From Alkalimonas amylolytica (GTDB lineage: Bacteria > Pseudomonadota > Gammaproteobacteria > Enterobacterales > Alteromonadaceae), in assembly GCF_900107845.1 (NCBI RefSeq), contig NZ_FNRM01000002.1:62001-126000 (forward strand): 64,000 nt of DNA, read 5' to 3'. The notes below the pieces were generated by a model, which searched no databases, was not told the origin of the DNA, and saw nothing but the letters and a program-made list of their open reading frames with translations. The position numbers and the translations under genes are program-made. Of this stretch, positions 1 through 8,053 are shown one piece after another (position 1 is the stretch's first letter; each line of letters begins with the position of its first letter).

Positions 1-73
1 CTTGTTTCTGCCGTTCGCGGTAACGTCGCTGCTTTTCGGCATTGCTTAGCGCTTGTTTATCCTGTTCGCTCAT
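1..73 (-). CDS. Hypothetical protein, N-terminal fragment (cut by window edge)
   Basis: An ATG on the minus strand at 73 opens a frame that runs off the window after 24 codons. The visible residues begin MSEQDKQALSNAEKQRRYRE. This is a short charged segment rich in Lys, Arg and Gln, as in small basic or coiled-coil proteins. It points away from fabA, so fabA and this gene diverge from the 74-215 interval. I do not recognise the family. The function and even its reality depend on sequence outside the window. Confidence 0.45.
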   Translation of the reverse strand, partial: MSEQDKQALSNAEKQRRYRERQKQ

Positions 74-144
74 GCGGCCCCCCCAATGCTGACTAAATGC
101 TGATGTTATGGCTGGTCTGCAGCAATTTTGCACTAATCGGACTT

Positions 145-170
145 GCTTAGCGTACAAGTGTTCGCTAAGC
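145..170. promoter_or_regulatory. Probable FabR operator in the fabA promoter
   Basis: A palindrome with perfect 8-bp outer arms, GCTTAGCG and CGCTAAGC, encloses TACAAGTGTT. It matches the operator known upstream of fabA and fabB in Enterobacteria (AGCGTACA-NN-TGTTCGCT type), bound by the unsaturated-fatty-acid repressor FabR. It lies 46 bases before the fabA start. Its position inside the longer open frame shows that translation must begin downstream, at 216. Confidence 0.8.
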
Positions 171-215
171 TCCCCAGCAGGAAAATTCAGACCTCGTTTA
201 GTGGAATCAACATAC

Positions 216-728
216 ATGATGAAGAATAGCTTTACAAAAGAAGAATTGGTGGCATGCGGCCGCGGTGAATTATTTGGCCCAGGCAACAGCCAGCTCCCTA
301 TCGATCAGATGCTGATGATGGATCGTATTGTACATATTTCTGAGGAAGGCGGCGAATTTGGTAAAGGTGAAATTATCGCTGAGCTGGATATCACACCCGA
401 GCTGTGGTTCTTTGCCTGCCACTTTCAAGGTGATCCCGTGATGCCTGGCTGTCTTGGCCTGGATGCGATGTGGCAGCTGGTAGGCTTCTTCCTGGGAGCC
501 TCTGGTGGCCCGGGCAAAGGCCGGGCCCTGGGTGTAGGTGAAGTAAAGTTCACCGGCCAGATCCTGCCTACCGCGAAAAAAGTGACTTACCGCATCACTA
601 TGAAGCGTGTGATTAAACGTAAACTTTATATGGGCATTGGCGATGGTTCTGTCAGCGTGGATGGCCGTGAAATTTACACCGCAAAAGACTTAAAAGTGGG
701 TTTGTTCACCGATACCAGCAGTTTCTAA
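216..728 (+). CDS. fabA: 3-hydroxydecanoyl-ACP dehydratase/isomerase FabA
   Basis: FabA dehydrates 3-hydroxyacyl-ACP and isomerises trans-2-decenoyl-ACP to cis-3-decenoyl-ACP. This is the branch point for anaerobic unsaturated fatty acid synthesis in the cytosol. The 170-residue product has the usual family length and carries the hot-dog active site, with His69 in [13 protein letters not shown] and Asp83 in GLDAMWQ. The frame stays open back to 108, but the FabR-like palindrome at 145-170 lies in that stretch. The tandem ATGs at 216/219 also match the E. coli N-terminus, so I start at 216 (219 is equally possible). It converges on rmf, the same neighbourhood as in Enterobacteria. Confidence 0.96.
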   Translation: MMKNSFTKEELVACGRGELFGPGNSQLPIDQMLMMDRIVHISEEGGEFGKGEIIAELDITPELWFFACHFQGDPVMPGCLGLDAMWQLVGFFLGASGGPGKGRALGVGEVKFTGQILPTAKKVTYRITMKRVIKRKLYMGIGDGSVSVDGREIYTAKDLKVGLFTDTSSF

Positions 729-755
729 AGATAAAGCCTCTGTCTATATAATGCC

Positions 756-780
756 ACAAGCCCCGCACCGCGGGGCTTGT
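756..780. terminator. Hairpin between convergent fabA and rmf
   Basis: An 11-bp perfect stem (ACAAGCCCCGC / GCGGGGCTTGT) has a 3-base loop. The U-tract is weak on both sides, but the position between two convergent genes fits a shared bidirectional terminator. Confidence 0.65.
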
Positions 781-800
781 TCATAGTTATTCGTTCTGAT

Positions 801-983
801 TTACATGCTCTTGTTAAAGAGACCCGTGCCACGATCTTCCATGGCTTCGCGCCAGCCTCCTAACCACTGGGAGCGTACATCGAGATTTTGATAAGGACAG
901 ATTTCTTTTGAGCGGCCAGTGACTCCGGCCCGGTAACCTTGTGCGTGTGCACGTTCAAGACGATCACGTTTTTGTCTTTTCAT
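801..983 (-). CDS. rmf: Ribosome modulation factor RMF
   Basis: RMF dimerises 70S ribosomes into inactive 100S particles in stationary phase. The product is 60 residues. It begins MKRQKRDRLERAHAQGY and contains GRSKE and RSQWLGGWREAMEDR, nearly identical to E. coli RMF (55 residues). The frame extends 15 codons upstream to 1028, but the conserved MKRQKRDR start is at 983. It is minus strand, convergent with fabA and downstream of the GAPDH gene, and separated from it by a strong terminator, so it should have its own promoter in 984-1230. In E. coli the gene responds to ppGpp; no such control can be read here. Confidence 0.95.
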   Translation of the reverse strand: MKRQKRDRLERAHAQGYRAGVTGRSKEICPYQNLDVRSQWLGGWREAMEDRGTGLFNKSM

Positions 984-1284
984 ACGGCAGTCTTCCTCAA
1001 TCGTTTTTGATGACAATACTGAATGCATTCATCCAGTCCGCACTTAATAGATAAGGCAAAGTTGACAAAGGTTCAACCCTGTTTTCGACACAATCGCAAC
1101 CCGTCAGACTAACCAGCTGATATGACAGCTAAATTACAGAAAAAAGAATCTGTTCATTTTTTGCAAGCAAAGAAGGTGGAAAGCGGAATATAAGTTGCTA
1201 GCGGATCACATGCGACCTGTGATCAGACCGAAAAAAAACCGGTAAAGCAATGACTTCACCGGTTTCGATGTTTCGAGGAGTGAT
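984..1284. other. Intergenic region between rmf and GAPDH gene
   Basis: This 301-base stretch holds the GAPDH terminator at its high-coordinate end and must contain the rmf promoter. An inverted repeat GATCACA-N7-TGTGATC lies at 1204-1224. Its half-sites point the wrong way for a CRP site, and I assign it no function. I see no small gene. Confidence 0.5.
1231..1265 (-). terminator. Rho-independent terminator of the GAPDH gene
   Basis: Read on the minus strand, a stem of AAACCGGTGAAG with CTTTACCGGTTT (one mismatch) is followed by a run of eight T. It sits 20 bases after the GAPDH stop codon and separates that gene from rmf. Confidence 0.85.
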
Positions 1285-2736
1285 TTAACGGCTTTGTGGC
1301 AAGGTTGGGTATTTAATACCGGCCATTTCGTACATCACCCGAATGACCTGCACACTGTAACCAAATTCATTGTCGTACCAGACGTACAATACGCAGCGAT
1401 CACCATCAACGATGGTGGCTTGAGAATCAACCACACCGGCGTAACGAGAGCCCACCAAATCGGACGAAACGATTTCAGTCGAACTGGTGTAATCAATTTG
1501 ATCCTGCAGCTCTGAGAACAAAGCGGTGTGCTGCAAAAACTCATTGAGCTCATCTTTGCTGGTGGCTTTATCGAGGTTCAGTGACAGGATGGCCATCGAT
1601 ACATTAGGCGTAGGCACCCGAATCGCATTGCCAGTCAGTTTGCCTTTGAGCTCAGGTAAGGCTTTGGCGACAGCACTGGCCGCACCAGTAGAAGTAATCA
1701 CCATATTCAGCGGTGCTGCCCGCCCCCGACGCTCCGCTTTGTGGAAGTTATCAATCAGGTTCTGATCGTTGGTGTAGGAATGAACGGTCTCCACATGACC
1801 GTTGCGAATGCCGAAGGCATCATTCAGAGCTTTTAACACTGGCGTGATGGCGTTGGTGGTGCAACTGGCAGCAGACACAATTTTGTGCTCAGGCAGGATC
1901 ATGTCCTGGTTGACACCATAAACCACATTCGGTACTTCGCCTTTGGCCGGTGCCGTTAACAGCACCCGGGCAGTTCCTTTGGATTCAAAGTGAATCGCCA
2001 GCGCTTTATCGTCTTTCCAAACACCAGTATTATCAACCACCAAGGCATTGTTGATGCCATATTGGGTGTAATCCACATCGCTTGGCGAATTAGCATAAAT
2101 CACCTTGATGAAAGTCCCATTTGCTTTGATGCCCTGGTTTTCATGATCAACGGTGATGCTGCCATTAAAGAGGCCATGAATGGAGTCACGGCGCAGCAAG
2201 CTGGCACGTTTTTCCAAGTCGCCTTCTTTGCCTCCCCGCACCACGATAGCTCGCAGCCGCAATTTGCTGCTCGGGCCATTGCGCTCCAGCATCAGACGAG
2301 CCAGCAAACGGCCGATACGGCCAAAACCATAGAGCACTACATCGGTCGGCTTCACACTATCGGGGTTATCGAGCAGTTCAGCCAATTCACGCTTTAAATA
2401 ATCTTGCAGGCTGGCACCATTGGACGAGTTTTTGTGCTGGTAACCGTAGGCCAGTTTACCAACATCAATGCGACCTGGTGCTAGCTCCAGCTGACTGATG
2501 GCTTCTAAAATTGGAAAACTTTCCCGCAAACGGAGTTTTTGTCCTTCGTAACGCTCCACCATTTTATGGGCTTTAATCAGCTCAATGGTAGTTGCGTTGA
2601 CCAGAGGCTTGCCATAGACCACAACTTCGACGCCTTTGTTGCGGTACAAGCGGCCGATAAGCGGCAGCATGTTCTCGGCAAATTCCTGGCGCTCCTGCCA
2701 GCTCTTCTGGTACTGTTCTTCGTGTGATAGGGTCAT
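1285..2736 (-). CDS. Glyceraldehyde-3-phosphate dehydrogenase, long form
   Basis: It catalyses NAD(P)-dependent oxidation of glyceraldehyde 3-phosphate to 1,3-bisphosphoglycerate, or the reverse. The NAD-binding motif GFGRIGR is at residues 137-143, the catalytic Cys292 is in SAASCTTNAITP, and His319 is in VHSYTNDQ. Typical GapA has about 330 residues. This protein has 483 because of a roughly 130-residue N-terminal extension of unknown function, a form found in some marine gammaproteobacteria and other lineages. The ATG at 2736 has AAGG eight bases upstream. It follows msrB on the same strand, separated by a G+C-rich inverted repeat at 2787-2811 that lacks a U-tract. Whether it is glycolytic or gluconeogenic cannot be told. 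Confidence 0.93.
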   Translation of the reverse strand: MTLSHEEQYQKSWQERQEFAENMLPLIGRLYRNKGVEVVVYGKPLVNATTIELIKAHKMVERYEGQKLRLRESFPILEAISQLELAPGRIDVGKLAYGYQHKNSSNGASLQDYLKRELAELLDNPDSVKPTDVVLYGFGRIGRLLARLMLERNGPSSKLRLRAIVVRGGKEGDLEKRASLLRRDSIHGLFNGSITVDHENQGIKANGTFIKVIYANSPSDVDYTQYGINNALVVDNTGVWKDDKALAIHFESKGTARVLLTAPAKGEVPNVVYGVNQDMILPEHKIVSAASCTTNAITPVLKALNDAFGIRNGHVETVHSYTNDQNLIDNFHKAERRGRAAPLNMVITSTGAASAVAKALPELKGKLTGNAIRVPTPNVSMAILSLNLDKATSKDELNEFLQHTALFSELQDQIDYTSSTEIVSSDLVGSRYAGVVDSQATIVDGDRCVLYVWYDNEFGYSVQVIRVMYEMAGIKYPTLPQSR

Positions 2737-2844
2737 AATTCGGCCTTTTAACGTCAGTCTGCTGAATGGAATGGGTTCAGATACAGAGGCCGCCCTCGCG
2801 AGCGGCGGCCTATTGTAATAGAAACTGAAAGGTTACCACAACAG

Positions 2845-3231
2845 TTACGGCTTTTTTTCCGCAAACTGTAAAGAGACCGAGTTGACGCAATAACGTTGGC
2901 CAGTCGGTGCCGGCCCATCGTCGAACACATGGCCAAGGTGTGCATCGCAGTTGGCGCAGAGGATCTCGGTGCGAACCATGCCATGGCTGTGATCGGCCTG
3001 ATAACGCACTTTGCCCTCCAACGACTGATAAAAGGATGGCCAGCCGCAACCCGCATCAAACTTGGTAGTGGAGTCAAATAAAGCAGCGCCACAACAGATG
3101 CAGTGGTAGCTGCCATTGGCCTCGTGGAACAGCAAGTCACCGCTAAAGGGTCGCTCGGTTCCTTTCAACCGGGTAACCCGGTACTGCTCTGGGTTTAATT
3201 GTTGCTGCCACTCGGCGTCGCTTTTTTTCAT
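2845..3231 (-). CDS. msrB: Peptide methionine-R-sulfoxide reductase MsrB
   Basis: MsrB reduces the R epimer of methionine sulfoxide in proteins, a repair step after oxidative damage. All expected elements are visible in 128 residues: two zinc CxxC pairs (Cys44/Cys47 and Cys92/Cys95), the substrate loop [17 protein letters not shown], and catalytic Cys115 in RYCVNSVSL. There is no signal peptide, so it is cytosolic. The start at 3231 has a strong AAGGAGAG site. It lies just after the NnrU gene and before the GAPDH gene; msrB-gap proximity is also seen in Enterobacteria. Confidence 0.96.
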   Translation of the reverse strand: MKKSDAEWQQQLNPEQYRVTRLKGTERPFSGDLLFHEANGSYHCICCGAALFDSTTKFDAGCGWPSFYQSLEGKVRYQADHSHGMVRTEILCANCDAHLGHVFDDGPAPTGQRYCVNSVSLQFAEKKP

Positions 3232-3255
3232 GGTTCTCTCCTTAAGCTTATTGGA

Positions 3256-3834
3256 TTAACCACCGAAAGGTTTCACCCCAATCAACAGCTGATGCAAATG
3301 AAAGGCAAACAGCCAGAACAATACTATACCAATAAGCAGCGAAGCCAGATCACGCGATAACAACCCGGTTCGTTGAATATTTTCTGCCCGGTCGCGGCGA
3401 CGACTGATGGCGAAGCAGGCAACAGACCACGCTAAAAAGCTACCAAACAAGACCACAGCCACTGTGGTGCCATTACTTAGCAGATGGGACAGTGCCCAGA
3501 TTTTGGTGGCCAGCAGCATAGGATGGCCAACTTTGGCTTTTAACCAGGAGCCTGGTACATAGGTTGCTGCCAACAAAATAAAGGCAAAGAAAGTCAGTAA
3601 AGCGGTCAGATGCCCCATCCAATGCGGTGGCAGCCAAATCAGACCTGTGCTCTGTCGTGCTGTGCTGTAGCCAAGCACCAGCAACACAAAGCCCGTCAGT
3701 GAAATCAACGTATAGAACCCTTTCCAACCAAGTGGTCCCCACTGGTTCATCCTGGCGGCACGCCAGTTGGGTGCCAACATCCGACTGGAGTGGATGCCCA
3801 AAAAAAGTACTAATCCTGCAAGCAATAACACCAT
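3256..3834 (-). CDS. NnrU family integral membrane protein
   Basis: This is a 192-residue inner-membrane protein with about five to six hydrophobic helices. It has the family's N-terminal LAGLVLFLGIHSSRM and central LATKIWALSHLLSNGT motifs, with conserved His in helices. NnrU is named from denitrification clusters but also occurs alone, related to NnrU/MAPEG-like and isoprenoid-modifying membrane enzymes. No nitrogen-oxide genes are in this window, so that role is not supported here. An AAGGA site precedes the ATG. It sits 20 bases after the peptidase gene of the rimK cluster and may be its distal gene. Confidence 0.85.
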   Translation of the reverse strand: MVLLLAGLVLFLGIHSSRMLAPNWRAARMNQWGPLGWKGFYTLISLTGFVLLVLGYSTARQSTGLIWLPPHWMGHLTALLTFFAFILLAATYVPGSWLKAKVGHPMLLATKIWALSHLLSNGTTVAVVLFGSFLAWSVACFAISRRRDRAENIQRTGLLSRDLASLLIGIVLFWLFAFHLHQLLIGVKPFGG

Positions 3835-3854
3835 GGTTGTATCCTTTTATCGTT

Positions 3855-4919
3855 TTAAATATTCATTGCATGATCACTGTAGGGGTAATCGTGCGCTTCC
3901 AGGCTTTCCTGATAACTCTCGACCCGGTCAGCTGCAATATCAGTGCGGTAAAACTGAGCTATGTGGTAAACCGCATCGCCTTCATTGACCAAAGGCAGCT
4001 TCAGCAAGCCGATAATAATGCCGCTATAAGGCGAGCGAATTTCCTGTTCTGACTCACCAAAGGGGTCTGATACCACGCCAAGCACGGTCTGATCTTTCAG
4101 CACCCGCTCACCTTCACGAACAAAAGCCCGGAAAATGCCACTTTGTGGTGCTCGTACCCAGGCACTGGAGCGTGCCATAACCGGCTCTTTTTGCTGAAAG
4201 CGTCTGGATGGTGGCAGCATATTTAGTGCCCGCATCACCCGCAGAATCCCTTCAACACCACCACGAATGGAGACTTCATCAAAACGCAGTGCTTCGCCGG
4301 CTTCGTACAACAAGGTTGGGATCTTGTTTTGTCCTGCCGCTTCGCGCAGTGAGCCTTCACGCAGCTCAGAATTGAGGATCACCGGGGTACCGAAGGCTTT
4401 GGCAAGCCGCAGCGCTTCCGGATCATCCAGATCAGCCCTGATTTGTGGCAAATTAAAGCGATGCAAAGCGCCGGTATGCAAATCTATGCCATGGGTGGCC
4501 TGACTGACCACCTCGGTCATAAAAAGCCGTGCCAGCCGTCCAGCCATCGACCCCTTGTTGGAGCCAGGAAAGCTGCGATTTAAATCACGCCTGTCTGGTA
4601 AATATCGGCTTTGGTTAATAAAGCCGTGCAAATTCACCACAGGCACCGCCAGTAAGGTGCCCTTTAGGCGTTTTAGTGCCGGTACTTGAAGCAGCCGGCG
4701 AATGATTTCTACACCATTGATTTCATCCCCGTGGATCGCAGCACTAATAAAAAGTACTGGCCCATGCTGCCGGCCGCAGAGCACCTGTACCGGCATCGTT
4801 ACCGGGGTATGGGTATAGAGCTTACTGCCACGCACATCGATGGTTTTGCGCTCACCGGGCTTTACCTCAACACCACCAATCCGAATACTACGATTACGAC
4901 TTCGGCCTTGCTCACTCAT
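3855..4919 (-). CDS. Succinylglutamate desuccinylase/aspartoacylase-like zinc peptidase of the rimK cluster
   Basis: This 354-residue M14-clan enzyme has zinc ligands His63 and Glu66 in AAIHGDEINGVE and His148 in DLHTG, with a likely catalytic Glu in TLLYEAGEAL. The C-terminal 100 residues form the beta domain typical of the AstE/AspA family. It should hydrolyse an amide bond next to a carboxylate. Its start codon directly abuts the rimK stop (TGA at 4922-4920, ATG at 4919), so the two are translationally coupled. A role in removing or trimming glutamate added by RimK is plausible but inferred only from position. Confidence 0.88.
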   Translation of the reverse strand: MSEQGRSRNRSIRIGGVEVKPGERKTIDVRGSKLYTHTPVTMPVQVLCGRQHGPVLFISAAIHGDEINGVEIIRRLLQVPALKRLKGTLLAVPVVNLHGFINQSRYLPDRRDLNRSFPGSNKGSMAGRLARLFMTEVVSQATHGIDLHTGALHRFNLPQIRADLDDPEALRLAKAFGTPVILNSELREGSLREAAGQNKIPTLLYEAGEALRFDEVSIRGGVEGILRVMRALNMLPPSRRFQQKEPVMARSSAWVRAPQSGIFRAFVREGERVLKDQTVLGVVSDPFGESEQEIRSPYSGIIIGLLKLPLVNEGDAVYHIAQFYRTDIAADRVESYQESLEAHDYPYSDHAMNI

Positions 4920-5825
4920 TCAACCACGCCCCTTGGTTTTGGTTCGGTTCGGTTTGGCGTTCTTTTCGATAAACTCAATTATGGCACCGGCAATGTCTTT
5001 GCCGGAGGCGCCTTCTATCCCTTCCAGGCCAGGTGACGAGTTCACTTCCATCACCACTGGGCCATGATTGGAGCGTAGCAAATCCACACCACAGACATTC
5101 AGCCCCATCACCTTGGCTGCCCGAATGGCAGTGGCCCGCTCTTCTGGCGTGATCCGACACAGCTGGGCGGTGCCACCTCGATGCAAGTTGGAGCGAAACT
5201 CACCTTCTTTGGCCTGGCGTTTCATCGCGGCCACTACCTTGCCCCCAATCACAAAGGCTCGGATGTCGGAGCCTTTGGCTTCTTTAATAAACTCCTGCAC
5301 CAGAATGTGCTGCTTTAAGCCCATAAAGGCCTGGATCACGCTTTCCGCTGCCTGGTTGGTTTCCGCCAACACCACACCGATGCCCTGAGTGCCTTCCAGC
5401 AATTTGATCACCGCTGGCGCGCCACCGACAATACTGAGCAGATCTTCAATATCATCTGGTGAGTGGGCAAAGCTGGTGACTGGCAAACCGATGCCGCGTC
5501 TTGATAACAGCTGTAGGCTGCGCAGTTTATCGCGCGAGCGGCTGATAGCGACCGACTCATTCAGCGGATAGACATTCATCATCTCGAACTGACGCAACAC
5601 GGCCGTGCCATAAAAGGTAATGGAGGCACCAATACGCGGGATCACCGCATCAAAGCCTGTCAGAACTTCCCCTTTGTAGTGAATTTCCGGATTGTGCGAG
5701 GTAATGTTCATGTAGCAACGCAGCGCATCAATCACCCGCACTTCATGGCCGCGTTGTTGCGCAGCTTCGACCAGCCGTTTGGTGGAGTAAAGTTTTGGGT
5801 TGCGGGACAAAATGGCGATTTTCAT
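4920..5825 (-). CDS. rimK: Ribosomal protein S6 glutamate ligase RimK
   Basis: RimK is an ATP-grasp ligase that adds glutamate residues to the C-terminus of ribosomal protein S6 and can make poly-alpha-glutamate. At 301 residues it matches E. coli RimK nearly end to end. Conserved stretches are [62 protein letters not shown] and the metal-binding [13 protein letters not shown]. It overlaps rimB by four bases and abuts the next gene. In Pseudomonas RimK activity is tuned by RimA, RimB and c-di-GMP; this window also encodes c-di-GMP enzymes at 13.9-17.4 kb. Confidence 0.96.
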   Translation of the reverse strand: MKIAILSRNPKLYSTKRLVEAAQQRGHEVRVIDALRCYMNITSHNPEIHYKGEVLTGFDAVIPRIGASITFYGTAVLRQFEMMNVYPLNESVAISRSRDKLRSLQLLSRRGIGLPVTSFAHSPDDIEDLLSIVGGAPAVIKLLEGTQGIGVVLAETNQAAESVIQAFMGLKQHILVQEFIKEAKGSDIRAFVIGGKVVAAMKRQAKEGEFRSNLHRGGTAQLCRITPEERATAIRAAKVMGLNVCGVDLLRSNHGPVVMEVNSSPGLEGIEGASGKDIAGAIIEFIEKNAKPNRTKTKGRG

Positions 5826-6301
5826 ACAGACTTAACCTTATCAGATAACGGCTCATTGGTTGGTAGAGGCTGCAAATAAGAAGCCTCTGGTACCACCACA
5901 AAGCGATGGCGTAAGGCCTCGCGGCCCAGCAGCATCCGAAATAGCATGGTGTCACGGCTGGTCAGCGACACTTCAATGGCGAAGCGCTCTTGCCCCACCA
6001 TTACTTCGGTTTTGATAAAATAGCGCTCAGTGGTATGCCCACCCGAGTCGGTCACTTCGCGCTTATCATGCACTTTGGCTTCACACCAAATCACCTGCTC
6101 GGTGTTGTGCTGTAAGGGGTGCATGCCAAACCGGACCCACTCTTCGCCTTCTTTTTGAAAAGACTCCACGGAAAAAGCATGCAAGGCAGAGCTGCGCGCG
6201 CCGGTATCCACTTTGCACTTAATGTGTGGGATCTGCAGCTCTGGCAGTGCCACCCACTCCCGCCAGCCAATGGGGCTGACTTCATTCCTTATTGGCTTCA
6301 A
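5822..6301 (-). CDS. rimB: RimB-like retropepsin-type protease (PF05618)
   Basis: This 159-residue cytosolic protein has the aspartic-protease-like motif [13 protein letters not shown] (Asp32) and a C-terminal [11 protein letters not shown], both hallmarks of the RimB/'ATP-dependent zinc protease' family. In Pseudomonas RimB acts on glutamylated S6 and stimulates RimK. The only in-frame start is TTG at 6301, overlapping the TGA of the upstream dehydrogenase as TTGA, with AGGAG ten bases upstream. The unusual start plus overlap suggests coupled, modest translation. The gene name follows the Pseudomonas cluster and family, not experiment. Confidence 0.88.
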   Translation of the reverse strand: MKPIRNEVSPIGWREWVALPELQIPHIKCKVDTGARSSALHAFSVESFQKEGEEWVRFGMHPLQHNTEQVIWCEAKVHDKREVTDSGGHTTERYFIKTEVMVGQERFAIEVSLTSRDTMLFRMLLGREALRHRFVVVPEASYLQPLPTNEPLSDKVKSV

Positions 6302-7923
6302 TACACTTTTGCTCCTGCTCCATCCAGCGCCGGGGTAATTCTAAGCAAACGCCCGCGCGCATCATCGGTTAATACATACAAGGCGCCGTCTGGTCCGGTG
6401 CGGACATCACGGATACGCTCAGCCAGCTCAGCCAATAGTACCTCAACAATCTCTGCTCCTTGCTCTGTCAGGCGAACCCGCTGCAGCTGACGACCTGCCA
6501 AAGCACCGACCAACAGATCGCCCTGCCAGTCGACAAATAAGTCGCCCTGATACAGGGTGAGGCCAGAAGGAGCTATCGAAGGGGTCCAGTCGAGCAACGG
6601 TAGCTGCATACCCTGATACGCGGTAAAAGGGGTGATACGAGCACCGGTGTAATCAATGCCCTGGGTCACCACAGGCCAGCCATAATTCAGGCCTGGCTGA
6701 ATTCGATTGAGTTCATCGCCGCCTTTGGGGCCGTGTTCATGACTAAGCAGCTGCTGATTGGCGCTATCATACACCAGCCCTTGCACATTGCGATGACCAT
6801 AACTGTAGATTTCTGCTAAAGCACCTGTCTGACCAAAAAATGGATTATCTTCAGGCACGGTACCATCCGGCCAGAGTCGTACAATGCTACCCAAGTGACT
6901 GCTTAGCCGCTGCGCTTCCTCACGGTAATCAAAGCCATCACCAAGGCTAAGAACCAGGCTGCCATCGCTAAGGAATGCCAACCGGCCGCCGTAATGGGCA
7001 TTGCCGGTTTTGGCCGGATAGGTCCGGAAAATCTCAGTCAGCTCAGTTAACTCCAGCCGGCTTAAATCCAGGCGGGCACGGGCAAGGCAGGTATGATTAG
7101 CCCGCATGCGGCCACATGCATAACTAAGAAATATCTGTTGGCTTTGGGCAAAATCAGGGGCTGGTACCACATCAAACAGCCCGGCCTGGCCGGAAGCAAA
7201 CACCGTAGGAAGCCCGGCAATGGGTTCTGGTTCCAATCGGCCATCTGCATGGATCAACCGCAATCGCCCGGGCCGCTCCGTCACCAGCATGGTACCACCG
7301 GATAAAAAGGCCAAAGACCAGGGGTGTTCCAGCTCATTGACCAAAGTTTCAATCCGATAATCGCTCTCCACAGCGCTTGCAGCTGGTGTAACTAACCCAT
7401 TGAGCAGCATTACAGGGAGCAGCAGTGCTGCCAGCGCACTGGCATCAACCTGCCTGTTTGATCCGGCTCCTGACGATTGTTGCAGAGCTCTGGCAAAAAG
7501 TGCACCAGCCAAGGCTGCCATCAACAACAAACTAAGCAAACCCGGCAGACTTCTGCTTGCTGCAATTAAAGTCGGCATCGGGGCAAGCGCATTCACCAAT
7601 AACAAAGTGCACAGCAAGCCAATGCCTGCCGCCAGAGCAAATAACGCCACCTGCCAGCGTGAAGCTACCCACCTTCTTAGCCAGAACGCTATGCTCTGTG
7701 ATACCAGATAGCTGCAGCTGAAAATAGCCGCGTAGACAGGCGCAAAATGACGCAAATCATGCAGACTGGTTGTCAGTCGTTCACTGAATGAAATAGCAAT
7801 ACCAAGTTGCTGCAGAGCCAATAAGTTAAACTGAGTTTGCGCCAGGGTGCTAAGCAGCACGGCCAGTAAGCAAGTCCAAATGAAATGCAGCAGCAGTTTG
7901 CGCCAAGCAGAGACAGCCAACAT
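6298..7923 (-). CDS. Membrane-anchored PQQ-dependent sugar dehydrogenase-like protein
   Basis: The 541-residue protein has two parts. Residues 1 to about 165 contain four hydrophobic helices. From about residue 185 to the end is a six-bladed propeller of the soluble aldose/sorbosone dehydrogenase (YliI/GSDH) type, with LEHPWSLAFLSGGTMLVTERPG, YAHYGGRL-like NAHYGGRLAFL, GDGFDYR, GHRNVQGL and HEHGPKGGDELN, the usual PQQ/calcium-site loops. It probably oxidises an aldose in the periplasm. The frame opens at 7938, but ATG at 7923 has GGGGAGG seven bases upstream. It overlaps rimB by four bases, which puts it at the head of the rimB-rimK operon. Confidence 0.85.
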   Translation of the reverse strand: MLAVSAWRKLLLHFIWTCLLAVLLSTLAQTQFNLLALQQLGIAISFSERLTTSLHDLRHFAPVYAAIFSCSYLVSQSIAFWLRRWVASRWQVALFALAAGIGLLCTLLLVNALAPMPTLIAASRSLPGLLSLLLMAALAGALFARALQQSSGAGSNRQVDASALAALLLPVMLLNGLVTPAASAVESDYRIETLVNELEHPWSLAFLSGGTMLVTERPGRLRLIHADGRLEPEPIAGLPTVFASGQAGLFDVVPAPDFAQSQQIFLSYACGRMRANHTCLARARLDLSRLELTELTEIFRTYPAKTGNAHYGGRLAFLSDGSLVLSLGDGFDYREEAQRLSSHLGSIVRLWPDGTVPEDNPFFGQTGALAEIYSYGHRNVQGLVYDSANQQLLSHEHGPKGGDELNRIQPGLNYGWPVVTQGIDYTGARITPFTAYQGMQLPLLDWTPSIAPSGLTLYQGDLFVDWQGDLLVGALAGRQLQRVRLTEQGAEIVEVLLAELAERIRDVRTGPDGALYVLTDDARGRLLRITPALDGAGAKVY

Positions 7924-8053
7924 GGATTTCCTCCCCATCCTTCATATCAATAAGCGACTCGCGTCTAAGAGACTTAATAGTAGTGCAGTGATCCTGTAAC
8001 TGCTATGATTTTACTGTAAAACCAATAGCCTGGTTCAAGATAGGATACTCAAC

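Noticed and set aside
1204-1224. GATCACA-N7-TGTGATC as a CRP site for rmf
   Set aside because: CRP needs TGTGA-N6-TCACA. Here the half-sites are in the opposite order with a 7-base gap, and the site is far from rmf.
2787-2811. Strong terminator between msrB and the GAPDH gene
   Set aside because: The inverted repeat AGGCCGCC/GGCGGCCT is stable but lacks a T-run in either direction. It could be an RNA processing or stability element, so it is not listed as a terminator.
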